Program-made: the position numbers and the translations under genes
Shown here: positions 21,828-33,370 of the stretch, piece after piece
How the letters are laid out: each line of letters starts with the position of its first letter
How positions within the stretch are numbered: the first letter of the stretch is position 1
Notes under the pieces: generated by a model
Databases searched by the model: none
Told to the model about the DNA's origin: nothing
The model's input: only the letters and a program-made list of their open reading frames with translations
Origin: Nannobrachium achirus
Lineage: Eukaryota; Chordata; Actinopteri; Myctophiformes; Myctophidae
Length of the DNA: 64,000 nt
Direction of reading: 5' to 3'
Assembly (NCBI GenBank): GCA_963921795.1
Contig: OY997651.1
Location: forward strand, 50,781,518-50,845,517

Positions 21828-21943
21828 AGTGTGACAGCTAGGGCTGATGGGATATAGAGGCATGATGTGACAGCTAGGGCTGATGGGATATAGAGGCTTG
21901 ATGTGACAGCAAGGGTTGATGGGATATAGAGGCTTGATGTGCT
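21828..21943 (+). repeat. 36-bp tandem repeat, three copies
   Basis: The unit TGTGACAGCTAGGGCTGATG plus GGATATAGAGGCTTGA occurs three times with few changes. Confidence 0.88.
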
Positions 21944-22037
21944 GTGAACTCCCACTGGGGCCATCTGTCTCCATATGGAGTTCACTGATAGAAGAAAAGA
22001 GACCAAGTGCATGTGTCCAAAAACATGTGGTCAATAC

Positions 22038-22040
<3 letters not shown>

Positions 22041-22112
<72 letters not shown>
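22041..22112. repeat. (GA)n microsatellite
   Basis: About 72 bp of uninterrupted AG. The ER/RE frames across it are repeat translations. Confidence 0.97.
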
Positions 22113-22114
<2 letters not shown>

Positions 22115-22526
22115 TTAGTTCCACTAGAGAGGCGAAGAGCAGAAATGTGATTCTCAAACCTTCTTTTCATTTCACGGACCACCAGTTTGATGCATTAGGC
22201 CACGGAACCTCCATTTGATGAGGTTGTTTTATCTCTCGGACCACCAACCCACACCGCCGAGCCCTCAGCGTTTATTTAACTCTTGAGAGCGTTGCAAATG
22301 GAACCAGAGAGGTCCGTCCAGAGAGTTGCAGAACCCCATTAAGGTTCCATTTGGTTCCATTTCTACACTCCCACATTCTCAGAATCCCAAAGCTATCACC
22401 AGTGTTCTAACTTACACACACACCATCATGGGTCGCATGCAGCCCGTCGCTCAAATTGAAATCAATTATATACAGAATGAGTTTAGTTTTTGGACGCTGG
22501 ATGGCGCTGTTCGCTAGCCTCATATG

Positions 22527-22658
22527 AAGGTTACGTAAGGGATAAATACTGGCTCCGCGGGGGTTGTCCATATATAACATCCCGATGGACTGATAATAGT
22601 TATCAGTTCGAAGGGATGTTATATATGGACAACCCCCAAGGAGCCAGTATTTATCCCG
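22527..22658. repeat. Palindrome with about 45-bp arms
   Basis: GGGATAAATACTGGCTCC ... TTGTCCATATATAACATCCC on the left is mirrored by GGGATGTTATATATGGACAA ... GGAGCCAGTATTTATCCC on the right, around a TGATAATAGTTATCA centre. It may be the core of a larger repeat reaching CCGGGTAATAAAT at about 23105. Confidence 0.85.
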
Positions 22659-23117
22659 CTTATTACCCGGCTACTAAATAAAATTAATAATTTGACTCAA
22701 AACGACAAACAAAACAAAGCATTTCTTTGTTTACAGACGGCTGGAAGTGTTCCTCAAGTGTTGCGCTGGGCGTCCCCCTAGCACGACACGGTCGCCTTGG
22801 AAAACAAGGAAGTGCTGATTAGATAGAATCCATTTTCTGATACTACGTCGTCTATTTCTCGCTTAAAATATTTTTTAAAACATTCTTGAGAGCAATGTTT
22901 AGTTCTAAATGTCGCTGTGTGTTTGTTCACATGGCCGACATTTTGGTTACAGCACAAGATTCACGCAGTGCAGCCTGAGTGCAGCAGGTGCTTTGAGCCT
23001 TTGATTAGGCAGCGGTCTGTAATAGAGCGGAGCGGTCTGTTATCCAGAAATAACAGACCGCTGATTTCAGCGATTGACCAATCAGAATCAAGCATCCAAA
23101 CGAGCCGGGTAATAAAT

Positions 23118-23210
23118 TGCATTAACATACAGTAGGTAATTTTGCAAGCATAATTATATTCATTTTAGCTTTTGTAATAGCTGCACTTGCGGAAACATGG
23201 ATTACTAAAC
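23118..23210. repeat. Inverted partner of 18378-18475
   Basis: TTGCAAGCATAATTATATTC ... GCGGAAACATGGATTACTAA matches the reverse complement of 18378-18475 with scattered differences. Confidence 0.7.
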
Positions 23211-23788
23211 CAAAAAAAACAGTAAGACTCGCTTCTCTGGTCGTATGACCGGAGAAAAAAGCTGAAGCCTGGAGGAGCCGGGGGAAAAATATTTACATGC
23301 ATTCCAATGGGATGATCTCATTGAACTGCGCTCTACACCAGATCTTGTATCTCTCAAATGGATTGTCGCTCATGGTTAAGATTTGTTTTTATGTTTTATT
23401 CTAGGACACCCATGCACGTCTTTTGAGGGCACCAGTGGGCGACGCAGAATATTAAATGATTTTTCAAAGGTTGGTGAAAAATTCTCTGAATTATGGCAGT
23501 CAAAGTGGGCCTCACTCACTTTGGTGAGGTAGTTAGTCAGCTATGAGGGTATTGAGGACAGTGTCCCTTTACCTATCTTAAAATAAGTGAATCGCCGGTT
23601 TCTTGTAAATCTGGCCTGAGAAAACATCCAACAGGAGACCTCAACGGGAGGTAAATGCAATTTCCCCTTTTTCTCCTTTAGTGTTTTCTGATTATGATTT
23701 GTTCATGTTGTTGATGGTAATCAATTGAATACATAGGACCACAATGGATCAAGTCCCCGGTACTTTTTGTTGTGTTATCCTTTCAGCC

Positions 23789-24086
23789 TTAAAGGAGTAG
23801 TTCACCCCAAAAATGATTTATTATTATTATGATTACTCATGCCATGGAGACTTGAGTTCAATAATATATTTTTGTATTTGTCCCATTCCTAAGACAAAAA
23901 ATGTATTATTGTAAATTTACCCCCATTGATTCCGGATGGGGACCCCCATCCGGAATCAATGGGTGTACATTTATTGTAATCGAATTATTGTCGACAAAAA
24001 ACAAAATAATATTATTGAACTCAAGTCTCCGTGGCATGAGTAATCAATAGAGGAAAAGTCATTTTGGGGGTGAACTACTCCTTTAA
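23789..24086. mobile_element. TTAA-flanked palindromic MITE (T2/Kolobok-like), copy 1
   Basis: TTAA at both ends, then AGGAGTAGTTCACCCC on each arm. The whole 298 bp folds on itself, with the centre near GATTCCGGATGGGGACCCCC. TTAA target and an AGG start fit the T2/Kolobok MITE pattern; piggyBac also uses TTAA but normally starts CCC. Confidence 0.8.
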
Positions 24087-24170
24087 TGTCTGACTGCACC
24101 TCGGGCTGTTTACATTTCTGACTAATAAAATTCAATCAATAGCAAAAACATGGCGGTGAGATTGTGTACA

Positions 24171-24196
24171 GTGTGTGTGTGTGTGTGTGTGTGTGT
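24171..24196. repeat. (GT)n microsatellite
   Basis: Thirteen GT units. Confidence 0.95.
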
Positions 24197-24729
24197 ATTC
24201 CAATGTACTGCCTATGCATTTAGCATTTAGATATGCTCCTATCCAGAGAGACGTGCTGTATAAGGGCGAGATCGGAATAAGCAGAGCAAGCATGAAGCAA
24301 GTCAATAAACAACAAGGTAAATAGCATACTTTAAGTAGAGTGCAGAAAGATCAATTCAGTGCCTCAAAGAGACTAGGATACCAGGTTAATAATGATCCGA
24401 TAGCAGCAGTCTAAGCTAAATTATATCTAAATAGCATTCTTTGTGGAGAAGAACACATCAACGAAAAACAAAAAGCATGAGAACAAATTATGGCCAAGAT
24501 ACGGCACAGTATATCTGCATACTAGCATCAATCGGGAAAAGAAGCGAGTTAATGAAAAGGTTGGAATAATAATTATTATACTAGACACTGTCTGGATTTT
24601 TGGACATTGTGATATGGAAAGTGTTGCCTTGCCCTATTTTAAACGTAGAAAAAAAAGATAAAAAAAATATCAGAAACCTTCAAAAATAACCAAAGCAAGC
24701 GCCCAGCCCTAATGTATTAATGTAAGCTG

Positions 24730-24760
<31 letters not shown>

Positions 24761-24797
24761 CGTGCATGCGCGCGCGTGCGTGCGTGCGTGCGTGCAA
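24730..24797. repeat. (GT)n/(GCGT)n microsatellite
   Basis: GT repeat passing into GCGT/GCAT variants. Confidence 0.93.
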
Positions 24798-25201
24798 ATG
24801 TTAACGTGCACCACTTCATCACAATTTATTGAGCCAATTAAGATTCTCCTGCTCTTTGATGTAACCCCACACTTTGAAGGAGTGTAAAATTAATAAGGTA
24901 AACGCTCACGCGGCTGTGACCAAGTGCCGGACCAAATTAGTGTTTCTCTCGCAATCACGTTTTAATGAGCAATTTTCTATTTCAATTTCAGTTGACATGC
25001 TGAACCACCGCCCTTTTCATACAAGAAACAATCCCCTACGTCTCCACGGATTGGTCAGCCTATATGGATTATACGGAATTACATGTACAGAAAGAGATTA
25101 CATTATTATGTGTGGTAATAACTCAGGGGACACCAGTGTCCTTTGCTTTGATGAAGGTCACATGCATTACTGACACTTCCATAGTCACTGCACTGTACAT
25201 C

Positions 25202-25356
25202 AGTGGTGGAAGTAGTACTCACATGGTGCTAGTAAAAGTACAGATATCGCAATGCAGAAGTACTCTTCTACATACAATATCTTTCTGTGCATAGTAGAAG
25301 TAAAAGTATTGACAATTGGAAATACTCCAGTAAAGTGAAAGTACCTTCAAATAGGG
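25202..25356. mobile_element. Family D fragment
   Basis: Begins CAGTGGTGGAAGTAGTACTC and carries AGTAAAAGTA words, followed by ATAGGGTAACACTTTATATT, the start of another common fish repeat. Confidence 0.5.
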
Positions 25357-25725
25357 TAACACTTTATATTAAGGTCGGTCGCCTTTATAATGCATTATAA
25401 GCTCATTTATAATGCATTATAAAGTGTTTTTAAGGCATTATAATACTCATTATAAATGTCTGAGGCTCTGATTTGTCTCCACAATGTCCACAGTGTGTGG
25501 ACTGTGGAGAGGTTTTGTAAAAAATAAACGTAAAGCGCCTTGGATAAAGGCGCAATATAAATGCACGAATCACAAGCACGCGCGCAAATGTGCATGCATG
25601 AGGAGCCTACAGAGCTCCGGCACCTATTAATCTACAAATTAAGCCCTCGAGGCATCCGTACTAGATGCCCGAACCACCTGCAGCTGACTCCTTTCCAAGC
25701 GTAGGAGCAGCGGTTCAACTCCAAG

Positions 25726-25940
25726 GGCTCTATTATGATCCAGGTCTTATGCCTTATGCCTTAACTTCTTTGCCTTTTTTTTTACTATATAGACATGTTT
25801 TTTTTTATATTTCAAATAGCTGATCTGCAAGCTCACAACGTGCAGATGTAGATCAGCATTTGAAGTATTTAAAAATGTTTTTCAAAATAGAAAAAAAAGG
25901 CAAAGAAGTTAAGGCATAAGACCTGGATCATAATAGAGCC
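25726..25940. mobile_element. Palindromic MITE with dispersed hairpin at its centre
   Basis: GGCTCTATTATGATCCAGGT on the left is repeated inverted on the right; the arms extend about 60 bp through GGCATAAGACC and TTAACTTCTTTGCC. CCAAG flanks both sides, a possible 5-bp duplication. The dispersed hairpin (25811-25863) occupies the exact middle. Confidence 0.75.
25811..25863. repeat. Dispersed hairpin element at the MITE centre
   Basis: TTCAAATAGCTGATCTGCA / TGTAGATCAGCATTTGAA with a CAAGCTCACAACG middle; the right inner arm is deleted. Confidence 0.78.
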
Positions 25941-26295
25941 CCAAGTCTCTCTCGGGTGACTGAACTTAAGAGTGAGATTCAGTGACTGCCGGCTGATCTC
26001 CTTCTCCGCCTTCCCCTTTCTCTCATTCATGAACAAGACCCTGAGATACTTAAACTCCTTCAACCCGGGGTAAAGTCTCATTCCCTAAAATGTTCGCTCT
26101 AAAAGATAATTAAAAGATGTTTAAAAATGAATGATCTACAAGCTCATAGCGTGACACACACGCGCACGCACATACACACGCACGCACCTGCACAGACAGA
26201 CAGTGACAGATTGACTGGCTAATTGGATGTTCTTCTGAGACTGAACAGACACAGACGCTAGACATTGAACTGATGCACATGAACAGAAACTAAGC

Positions 26296-26458
<163 letters not shown>

Positions 26459-26569
26459 TGTGTGGGATTAGAGGTTGACACACGCACAAAGACAATTAGT
26501 GAAACGTGAAAGTGAGACGCCACAATATCTGAGTTTGAGTTATTTTAAGAATTAAAGAGGATCTTATTT

Positions 26570-26570
26570 C

Positions 26571-26601
<31 letters not shown>

Positions 26602-26613
26602 GAGAGAGAGAGA
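26570..26613. repeat. (GA)n microsatellite
   Basis: About 44 bp GA with one CG interruption. Confidence 0.95.
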
Positions 26614-26634
26614 CGGAACCAGAGGTAATAACAA

Positions 26635-26855
26635 GTGATGGAGGGAGGCAGAGGGAGCGATAAAGATGGAGAGGAGAGGAGATTAATGCACGGGAGGGAA
26701 GCGACTGATAATGGAAGAGGACAGAGCGGGAGGAGGGGAGGGGAGGGGATTAGAGAGGAGGTGGAGGGGAGAGTTCAGGAGAGGAGAGGAGGAGCAGTTG
26801 AGGTGAGGAGAGGAGTTGGCAGGAGTGGGGATGATGGCGGTTCAGTCAAGTAGCT
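26635..26855. repeat. GGAGA-rich purine tract
   Basis: Strongly strand-biased AGGAGAGG-type sequence. The 72-residue frame across it is Arg/Gly/Glu-rich and has no sign of being a gene. Confidence 0.7.
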
Positions 26856-27300
26856 CACGATATATTGAACAAAGTTTATTATTAATGAGTACACAAGTGT
26901 GAATGTCACATTTAATTTGGCGTTTGGCTCTGCTAAATTTTCTCCCTGCTCAGCAGCAAGCAGCACAGAAAAAGAACATCATTAACCATAATGAGCAGGG
27001 AGATATATAGATATATAAACAACACCCCCCCATGGGGAACAGAATTAGCAGAGCCTACTGATGTTGCAGGGGAGGTGGTGGGGGCAAGCAAACACAAGCA
27101 ACAGTCCGGGCAAGAGCAGCAGGGAGAATGACAGACTGGGTGGGCTTAGTTGGCAAAAGATCAACTGACTGCCACGTCGGCCAATCACGTAGGGTCTGGC
27201 ATAATAGTGTGTATTAGTGTCCTTATACAACTGCAATGCAATGTACCCTCTCGGGTATACCTGCCTGAACTAACTTCGCAGGCTATGTATCATGAGCTAT

Positions 27301-27320
27301 GTACCCCCCCCCCCCCCCCC
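27301..27320. repeat. Poly(C) run
   Basis: About 16 consecutive C residues after GTAC. Confidence 0.9.
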
Positions 27321-27516
27321 TTCTAGTCAAACATTTGACCTGTTTGCCGTCTTGGGATTGAGAATACATCGCGTATATGGATTTTAGGTATCCATGGTTT
27401 ACAGAAATGTACAATGACAATGTTTGTCTTTAACGATACGGTTACGGAGGGAAGAGTTGATGAAACGAGAGGATAACTGACAAGAGAAGAGAAGGGCTGA
27501 GGAGACGAGAGAAGAA

Positions 27517-27582
27517 GAGGAGAGGAGAGGAGAGGAGAGGAGAGGAGAGGAGAGGAGAGGAGAGGAGAGGAGAGGAGAGGAG
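27517..27582. repeat. (GGAGA)n pentanucleotide repeat
   Basis: About 13 units of GGAGA. Confidence 0.95.
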
Positions 27583-27609
27583 ACATTTTCCCCAAACGTG
27601 CATTTGTAT

Positions 27610-28003
27610 CTAGGGATGGACAATTGATCGGCCATGATATCGGCAGACATTGGCCTTAAATGCAATATTGGTATCGAACAGATTATCAGTGTTTTCTGGG
27701 GAAAAATGACAACAAGTTGGAACATTTTTAAATAAAAATACTACTTTCATTCCGTTTCAATAACAGTGCATCTCTAGTTTTGGTATAAAGAGGCATTGCT
27801 TTTTCAAATTCAGTGTTTTATATCGGTTATCAGCCATAACAGCAATTCATTATATTGGATATCGATATCGTCCAGAAATGTAATATCGCCCATCTCTATT
27901 TGCATCAGATTATCAGTGTTTTCTGGGGAAAAATTACAACAAGTTGGAACATTTTTAAATAAAAATACTACTTTCATTCCGTTTCAATAACAGTGCATCT
28001 CTA
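27610..28003. mobile_element. Repeat with ATCGATATCG core and a duplicated 97-bp end
   Basis: A hAT-like CTAGGGATGGACAATTGATC start. The block beginning CAGATTATCAGTGTTTTCTG occurs at 27681-27776 and again at 27907-28003 with one or two differences. Confidence 0.65.
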
Positions 28004-28605
28004 AATGCACCAAATGCATCCAAACAAAAGCCTCCCACAATCCCATTACTGTAACACAGTAAGGCGTCATGTTCCACTTAAGGTCACACTGAACCTATAG
28101 GGCTGTGATGTAAATGAAAGCCAGCCCTCATCCATCTCTGTCACCCATAACTGTCACCCGCCAGTGTGACTGAAGACTGAAGTGACAGTGACTGTTGTTC
28201 CTGTGAGAGATATAAGCAAGCAGGTCCAGGGAAACAAGCTCAAAAGAAGCGACTCTAGGCCACAAGAACATGTTAAACCTGCAATGTGACGCGCTGTGAG
28301 CTTCGAAAACACATTCACATACAACACAAATAATATTTGTTTTTTACCATATTATGGTAAAAAAAAAATCATTTCAGGTGGGGTTTAGGGACAAATACAT
28401 ATTCATTTTTGGTTCCTTGACATTTAAATAATAATAAAACAAACGTTGGAAGCAAGCCCAAATAAGCAACTACAAAGTTGTGTGTGTCTTATTATTATTA
28501 TTATAGTTGAAACAAAACTTTTTTTTAACAAAAGAATAACACTTACACCACCTTTACATTACCACTCAAAATGTGTCATTGCAGGTGAGAGACTAGGTAG
28601 CCTAC

Positions 28606-28626
28606 CTCTCACTCTCTCTCACTCTC

Positions 28627-28681
<55 letters not shown>
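28606..28681. repeat. (CT)n microsatellite
   Basis: About 70 bp of CT. Confidence 0.95.
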
Positions 28682-28682
<1 letters not shown>

Positions 28683-28801
28683 CCCTTGTCTCGGTTATCT
28701 TCCCCTGCCCTTTCCCCCGTCTTTGAACTCATTCTCCTTCTTCTGGGTGTCTCTCTGTAAGGCTGTGCAATGTGTACGACTGTACGTGTGAGTGCATGCA
28801 T

Positions 28802-28840
28802 GCGTGTGTGTGTGTGTGTGTGTGTGCGTGCGTGCCAGAG
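28802..28840. repeat. (GT)n microsatellite
   Basis: GT repeat ending in GCGT units. Confidence 0.93.
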
Positions 28841-28844
28841 GTGT

Positions 28845-29110
28845 CATGGTGTCTTTGCTGCCGGGGAGGGTGGAGCTCATTAAGGCCATTCACTCATGTG
28901 GGAACAGTGTGTCCGTGTCCGTGCGCGGGTGCGTGCGCGTGTGCGCGTGTGCGAGAGACAAGCTCCATGATCAGGCGGCACTCAGCGAGCCGTCGTTAAA
29001 GGCCAGAACAGATTCATGTAGTCTAAGATTAAACGCAGGTGATGCATTAGTCATTTCCCCTTCACGCAGTGACAACCCTCTCTCCCTGGCAGGAAGAGTA
29101 GCCTGCAGTA
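28845..29110. other. Apparently single-copy non-coding block
   Basis: No shared repeat words. Includes GAGCTCATTAAGGCCATTCA and AGATTAAACGCAGGTGATGC. A possible conserved non-coding element; unproven. Confidence 0.25.
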
Positions 29111-29154
29111 TGTTACAGTTGTGAAAAGTAACTAAGTGTACTGCGAATGTGGTG

Positions 29155-29352
29155 ATAGAAAGGGTGTATGAAAACAAGTTTTTGGGCGTTATATTGGACC
29201 ATAAACTATGTTGGAAACCCCACATGTTATATATGTTCAAAGATGGCCAGGAGCATTGGAATTTTAGCCAAAACTAAGTACGTATTGAATCTTAAATCTT
29301 TACATACCGGTACACTATATTGTGCACTTATCCTACCATACTTGAACTATTG
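29155..29352 (+). pseudogene. Non-LTR retrotransposon reverse transcriptase fragment
   Basis: Translation with one frameshift gives NKFLGVILDHKLCWKPHM, then SKMARSIGILAKTKYVLNLK and ALILPYLNYC. These are the 'FLGV.LD..L.W..HI', 'SK...ILY' and 'Y.SLI.PYL.YC' blocks after the catalytic domain of LINE reverse transcriptases (CR1/L2/Jockey-like group). About 65 residues remain. The frame is cut at the Cys by a TTAA MITE at 29353. The matching 3' end resumes after the MITE (29605-30046). It is dead, and the clade cannot be fixed from this short piece. Confidence 0.75.
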
Positions 29353-29604
29353 TTAAAGGAGCTATAGTCAACTTTTTCTTGAAAAACGGATGCTAAAATA
29401 AAAATAATGTTTCGAAAATATTTTATAAAAAAATAAGCTTCATTATACAGTATGTGTTTCTATTCAAAAATGACCACAAAAAGTGTAAAAGAATGATAAA
29501 ATAATCATTTTGGCCATTGTCAGACCGACACATTCTAGTCTATAGACTAGGATGTAAACAAAGTGTCGGCCCTACAATGAAAAAGTTGACTATAGCTCCT
29601 TTAA
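29353..29604. mobile_element. TTAA-flanked MITE (T2/Kolobok-like), copy 2, inside the LINE
   Basis: TTAA, then AGGAGCTATAGTCAACTTTT; the right end is the exact inverse, then TTAA. It splits the LINE reverse transcriptase from its 3' end, so it inserted later. Confidence 0.85.
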
Positions 29605-30042
29605 GTAAGCTCGGAATTCTTTACTTCCAAGAAACCTACACAAAATGTTTAAAGAAGGTATGACCTAAGAAAGAAACGCACTAGTATGATACCATTTAAA
29701 TATAAATATAAAAAAAGTATATTTAATAGATACAGAAATGAGGAGGGAATTTGAAATAGTTAATTATGGAAAGGATACTGAAGTTACGGTATGTGAAGTT
29801 CAAATGTGTGTATTCATCTATTAGTTTTTTTTGTTTTAATATGTATATATATTTCTCACAAGATTTGTGTTAACACTGTATAAAATTGATATGGGGGTAG
29901 GATATAATAAGCATCAGCTTCTTTCTACTCCCTTTCGAAAACATTTATGATTTATTGTTTGAGATGATGGGAAATGTTTTTATATTATATTTTTACTATT
30001 GTTTTTATTGTAATTTTGTATTGTATGATGTTCGAAATAAAT

Positions 30043-30076
<34 letters not shown>
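29605..30076 (+). mobile_element. LINE 3' end with (GAAA)n tail
   Basis: AT-rich 3' region with CATCAGCTTCTTTCTACTCC and the terminal GATGTTCGAAATAAATAG, followed by eight AAAG units. It is continuous in type with the reverse transcriptase fragment on the other side of the MITE. Confidence 0.65.
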
Positions 30077-30089
30077 TTTCTCAAGTACT

Positions 30090-30770
30090 GTAATTTTGAG
30101 GAATATCTATTTGAGCGGAATTGTGATTATAAAACGTCTAAATGATTACAAACTTTAGCATATTCACCAAAAAATGTCTCCGTTAGGACGCCACCTTAGG
30201 CAGTATCGGCAGCTTTAAGGGATTTGCACACAGATGTTTTTCGCACGGAAAAAACGGACGATTTCATTTCTTTAAAGAAAACAATGATTTTCTATGACCT
30301 CATGCACACCGGCTCCGAATTTGCCATGCGGCAGGTGGCTGCGCCAATGCGTTTTTTTTCCCGATCAAACCCAGTTCAATTTGTGTGTCTTGTCGCATGC
30401 GGTAAAAACTCATCACTCCTTTTATGACTCCTTTTTGGATCTGCAGCGCGGATTCCGCACAGCATTGCACACCAAATCCAATGTGTTTTATTCATGCAGC
30501 AAATGGAAAAAAACGCAATTGTTGAAAATCGCGCCTGTGTGCAAAGCCCTTTACCGATACTGGCATGGGTAACAGAACAACTCTACTTAGGTGCGTGCCG
30601 GTGTCTTTCACTGAAAGTAATTGATCTACAAGCTCACAGCAACGTTGCTGCTTATATCCGTTGCTCGACGCGGCTCCCAACCCAGTATAAACGAGTTATG
30701 ATGAGGATTGTACTTCTCGACATGTTGAGAGTAAGTCTGACAGTTCATTAATCCACCATAAATCCCTCTA
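30090..30770. other. Non-coding sequence with a half hairpin
   Basis: Only GATCTACAAGCTCACAGCAA at 30622 (half of the dispersed hairpin) is recognisable. Confidence 0.4.
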
Positions 30771-30774
30771 AAGT

Positions 30775-30985
30775 TGCTCAAGTGTGGATTCTATTTTCAC
30801 GTTTCCTATTAGTTCCTCTTTGTGGATTAAAGTGCTGCAGTTCACCAGCGAGTGGCCACAGCCGCAGCCCCGGAACAGCTGCTGTAATTGGCTTGTAAAT
30901 GGATTGGAGGATGGTTCTGGCACCGGCGATGATTATGTCGAGATCTGAAGCTAGAAAGATGTTTTCCATGCTTCTTTTCCTCGTG
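30775..30985. other. Apparently single-copy non-coding block
   Basis: No repeat words; contains CCTATTAGTTCC, GGATTAAAGTGCTGCAG and GCTGTAATTGGCTTG. A conserved non-coding element is possible. Confidence 0.28.
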
Positions 30986-31139
30986 TAGCCATTGGTGGAA
31001 AGTCACTTTTACTCAAGTACAGCACTTAAATCAGCACTGTCATTTTTTTCTTTACTTTTTTTATGAATAAAATATATATACCGGTATATCTTATTCAATC
31101 TGTATGGTAGAATATGTTAATTGTGACCGTAGGTCCAAT

Positions 31140-31979
31140 TTACTATAAAAGAAACCTGCAGATGCTGTGCGTGCGTGCGTCAGTCAGTCAGTCAGTCACA
31201 GTGCGTGACACCTCATCCCAGCTCAGCAGAAGGATATACCGGTAGGTCACCTGTTCTGACACCACAGTGATGTTGGGTGTTGCAAATGAATTCCGTCCTT
31301 CTATGCGCATATACTGTATGGAGAGCCCTGATGTCATCAATATTGAGCCCATACTGTATCTGGGAATGCCCATATATGGACATATTGGGTCAGTCTCATG
31401 TGGTCTATGACGTCAGACATCTATGATGTCAGCACTCACAGCGTGTCTGTATGTATCTCTGTCTAACGCCTGACACTGTGGTTCTATGGGTTTGTCGCTC
31501 TGACATCATGCTCTGACATCACTGTGATGTCAGGGGAACCACTTAACAGAATGGGTTGTCCGCTCTGACATCACACTCTGGCTTCACTGTGATGTCACAC
31601 TAACAGAATCCCTTTTATGCCCATATATGGAGTTCCCTGATGTGATCAATATTAAGCCCATATCTAACAGGACTTCATATGGGAATGCCCATATATGGAG
31701 GCCACATCAGCCACATAACACACTAACGGCTGGTTCTACAGACAGGGATCTCCATGTATGGGCATAAAAGGGTGTGATGCCAGATGTCATAGACATCATA
31801 GAAATTTCACATAATGAATAACTGAGTAAGCATATTTGGGCTCTCACAGCATATCTCCATATACAGTACATGGATCTCCATATATGGGTACCAGGGGTCT
31901 CCATATATCACTGGCCAGATGGCCAAGAATTGGCGTGACCACCTTAAGGTCGCATGTCGCCCTGAGGCATCTTACTAGT
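31140..31979 (+). mobile_element. Repeat with terminal hairpin and CTAG end, copy 3
   Basis: (CAGT)n near 31180, multiple GCCCATATATGGAG blocks, a shorter terminal hairpin (GTGACC / GGTCGC) and CTTACTAG at 31971-31978/9. Shares CACTGGCCAGATGGCCAAGA with copy 1. Confidence 0.5.
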
Positions 31980-32159
31980 ACAATATAACTTATACAAATG
32001 AGGTGGTTGTAATGTCTCCCTGCTCTTCTAATGAGTCATTTGGATCGTGTCAAAGGTCATAGACACAGGACCTGACACGACTTTTGACGTGAAGGTCAAG
32101 ATTCAATTTCTCCCCTGAGCAAGCAGGAAGGCTCTATTAGCTCAATGGTAAAAATGTCA

Positions 32160-32440
32160 GCAGGACTGGGGTAGAAGAGGAAAGTTACATTTTTAAGTAT
32201 TTACATTTGTCTATACCTTATACTTCTACTACATTACACCCCAGAGGTGAATATTAGACTTTTTACTAGCCTACATTAGTATTTGAATACTTTTATTTAC
32301 AAGTTTTATATAGATTTGTTGATTATTATTACAAAGCTTTCCTAGACCAAATAAGTCCTATTTTATATTTTGGATATTCAAAAATATCAGATCTACAAGC
32401 TCACACTACTGTTAGTAGCACATGCAGTGACCTCAGTGGA
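32160..32440. mobile_element. Family D fragment with half hairpin
   Basis: TACTTCTACTACATTACACC words, then AAAAATATCAGATCTACAAG CTCAC at 32382 with no right arm. Confidence 0.45.
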
Positions 32441-32466
32441 TTGTGTCTGATTCCACTAGCGCTCTG

Positions 32467-33199
32467 CCATACCCGAGGGAAGTAGGGGTGCTGGAGGTGC
32501 GGCCGCACCCCCTCCCCCACGTCCCACCGCACCCCCCACCGCACCCCCTAAAGGGGGGTTGGGGGAAAAATATTGCCGATCGGCAAGTAGAGGCTCTGAC
32601 ATCAGTGGCGTGAAGTAGGAGCTATTGTTGGCTACTTCTATTTCCAGTACAATTTCAAAATAAACATGTGTTGAATGATCGATTGTATAGACAAAAAAAT
32701 TAGAAAGACTCTTGTTTTGAAATGTGCTTCTGGGCACTGTTTAGAGAGGAAATGGCTTTCAAAGGACTTCCCTTTTAACTTGTCTGAGCGTCTGTCTCTC
32801 CGTGCGTAACATGCGTCATGGACTCGGTGAATTATAGCCTAACAATACTGGCATAAAGGAATATAAACAGAACACCAAGACAACACAACCTAGGCTATAA
32901 AGGCATTAAACATCGCCCTCTGCTAGCCCTGGCGTCCTCACTGGTGAGTGAGACTTGTAATGATGAATGCTATGTTATGCTGCTGTGCTGCCTGGCTAAT
33001 GTTTGGGCTAGCTAGTGGCTAATGGCTATGGTGTACCAGAACATTTAGCTAAAAAATAGACTGCGGAAACCCGAATAAAACATGATAAAAAACGATAAAA
33101 AACGCCAAATTTTCGCGCGCGCGCGAGACGTGCGCTGTGCGCACGTGCATGAGGGGCGTGTGACAGCACCCCCTGCTGTAAATTAGTTCCCGCGGCGCT
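32467..33199 (+). mobile_element. Non-autonomous hAT related to the 43.8-kb element
   Basis: GCGCTCTG flanks it exactly (32459-32466 and 33200-33207). The left subterminal region GGTGCTGGAGGTGCGGCCGC and the right CGCGCG...TGCATGAGG...CACCCCCTGCTG correspond to the two ends of the element at 43821-45273. Terminal bases are diverged (CCATACCCGAGGGAA against AGCGCCGCGGGAA). No coding. Confidence 0.65.
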
Positions 33200-33370
33200 G
33201 CGCTCTGCTGCATGTCATGTTTATTCCTGGATGCAGCTACAGTGTTGTAGCTGGGACACTGTGATACGGAGCCACACAGTGTCACAACTGTAGATGAAAC
33301 GTGTCAGTGTCAGCAGTGATGGAAGCAGTCTGATTATTTTACTCAAGTAAAAGTAGAGAATAAAAAACGT

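Noticed and set aside
22041-22157. Ser-Leu / Glu-Arg frames
   Set aside because: Translation of the (GA)n repeat.
32130-32165. tRNA A-box-like TTAGCTCAATGGTAAAA
   Set aside because: No B box at the proper distance.
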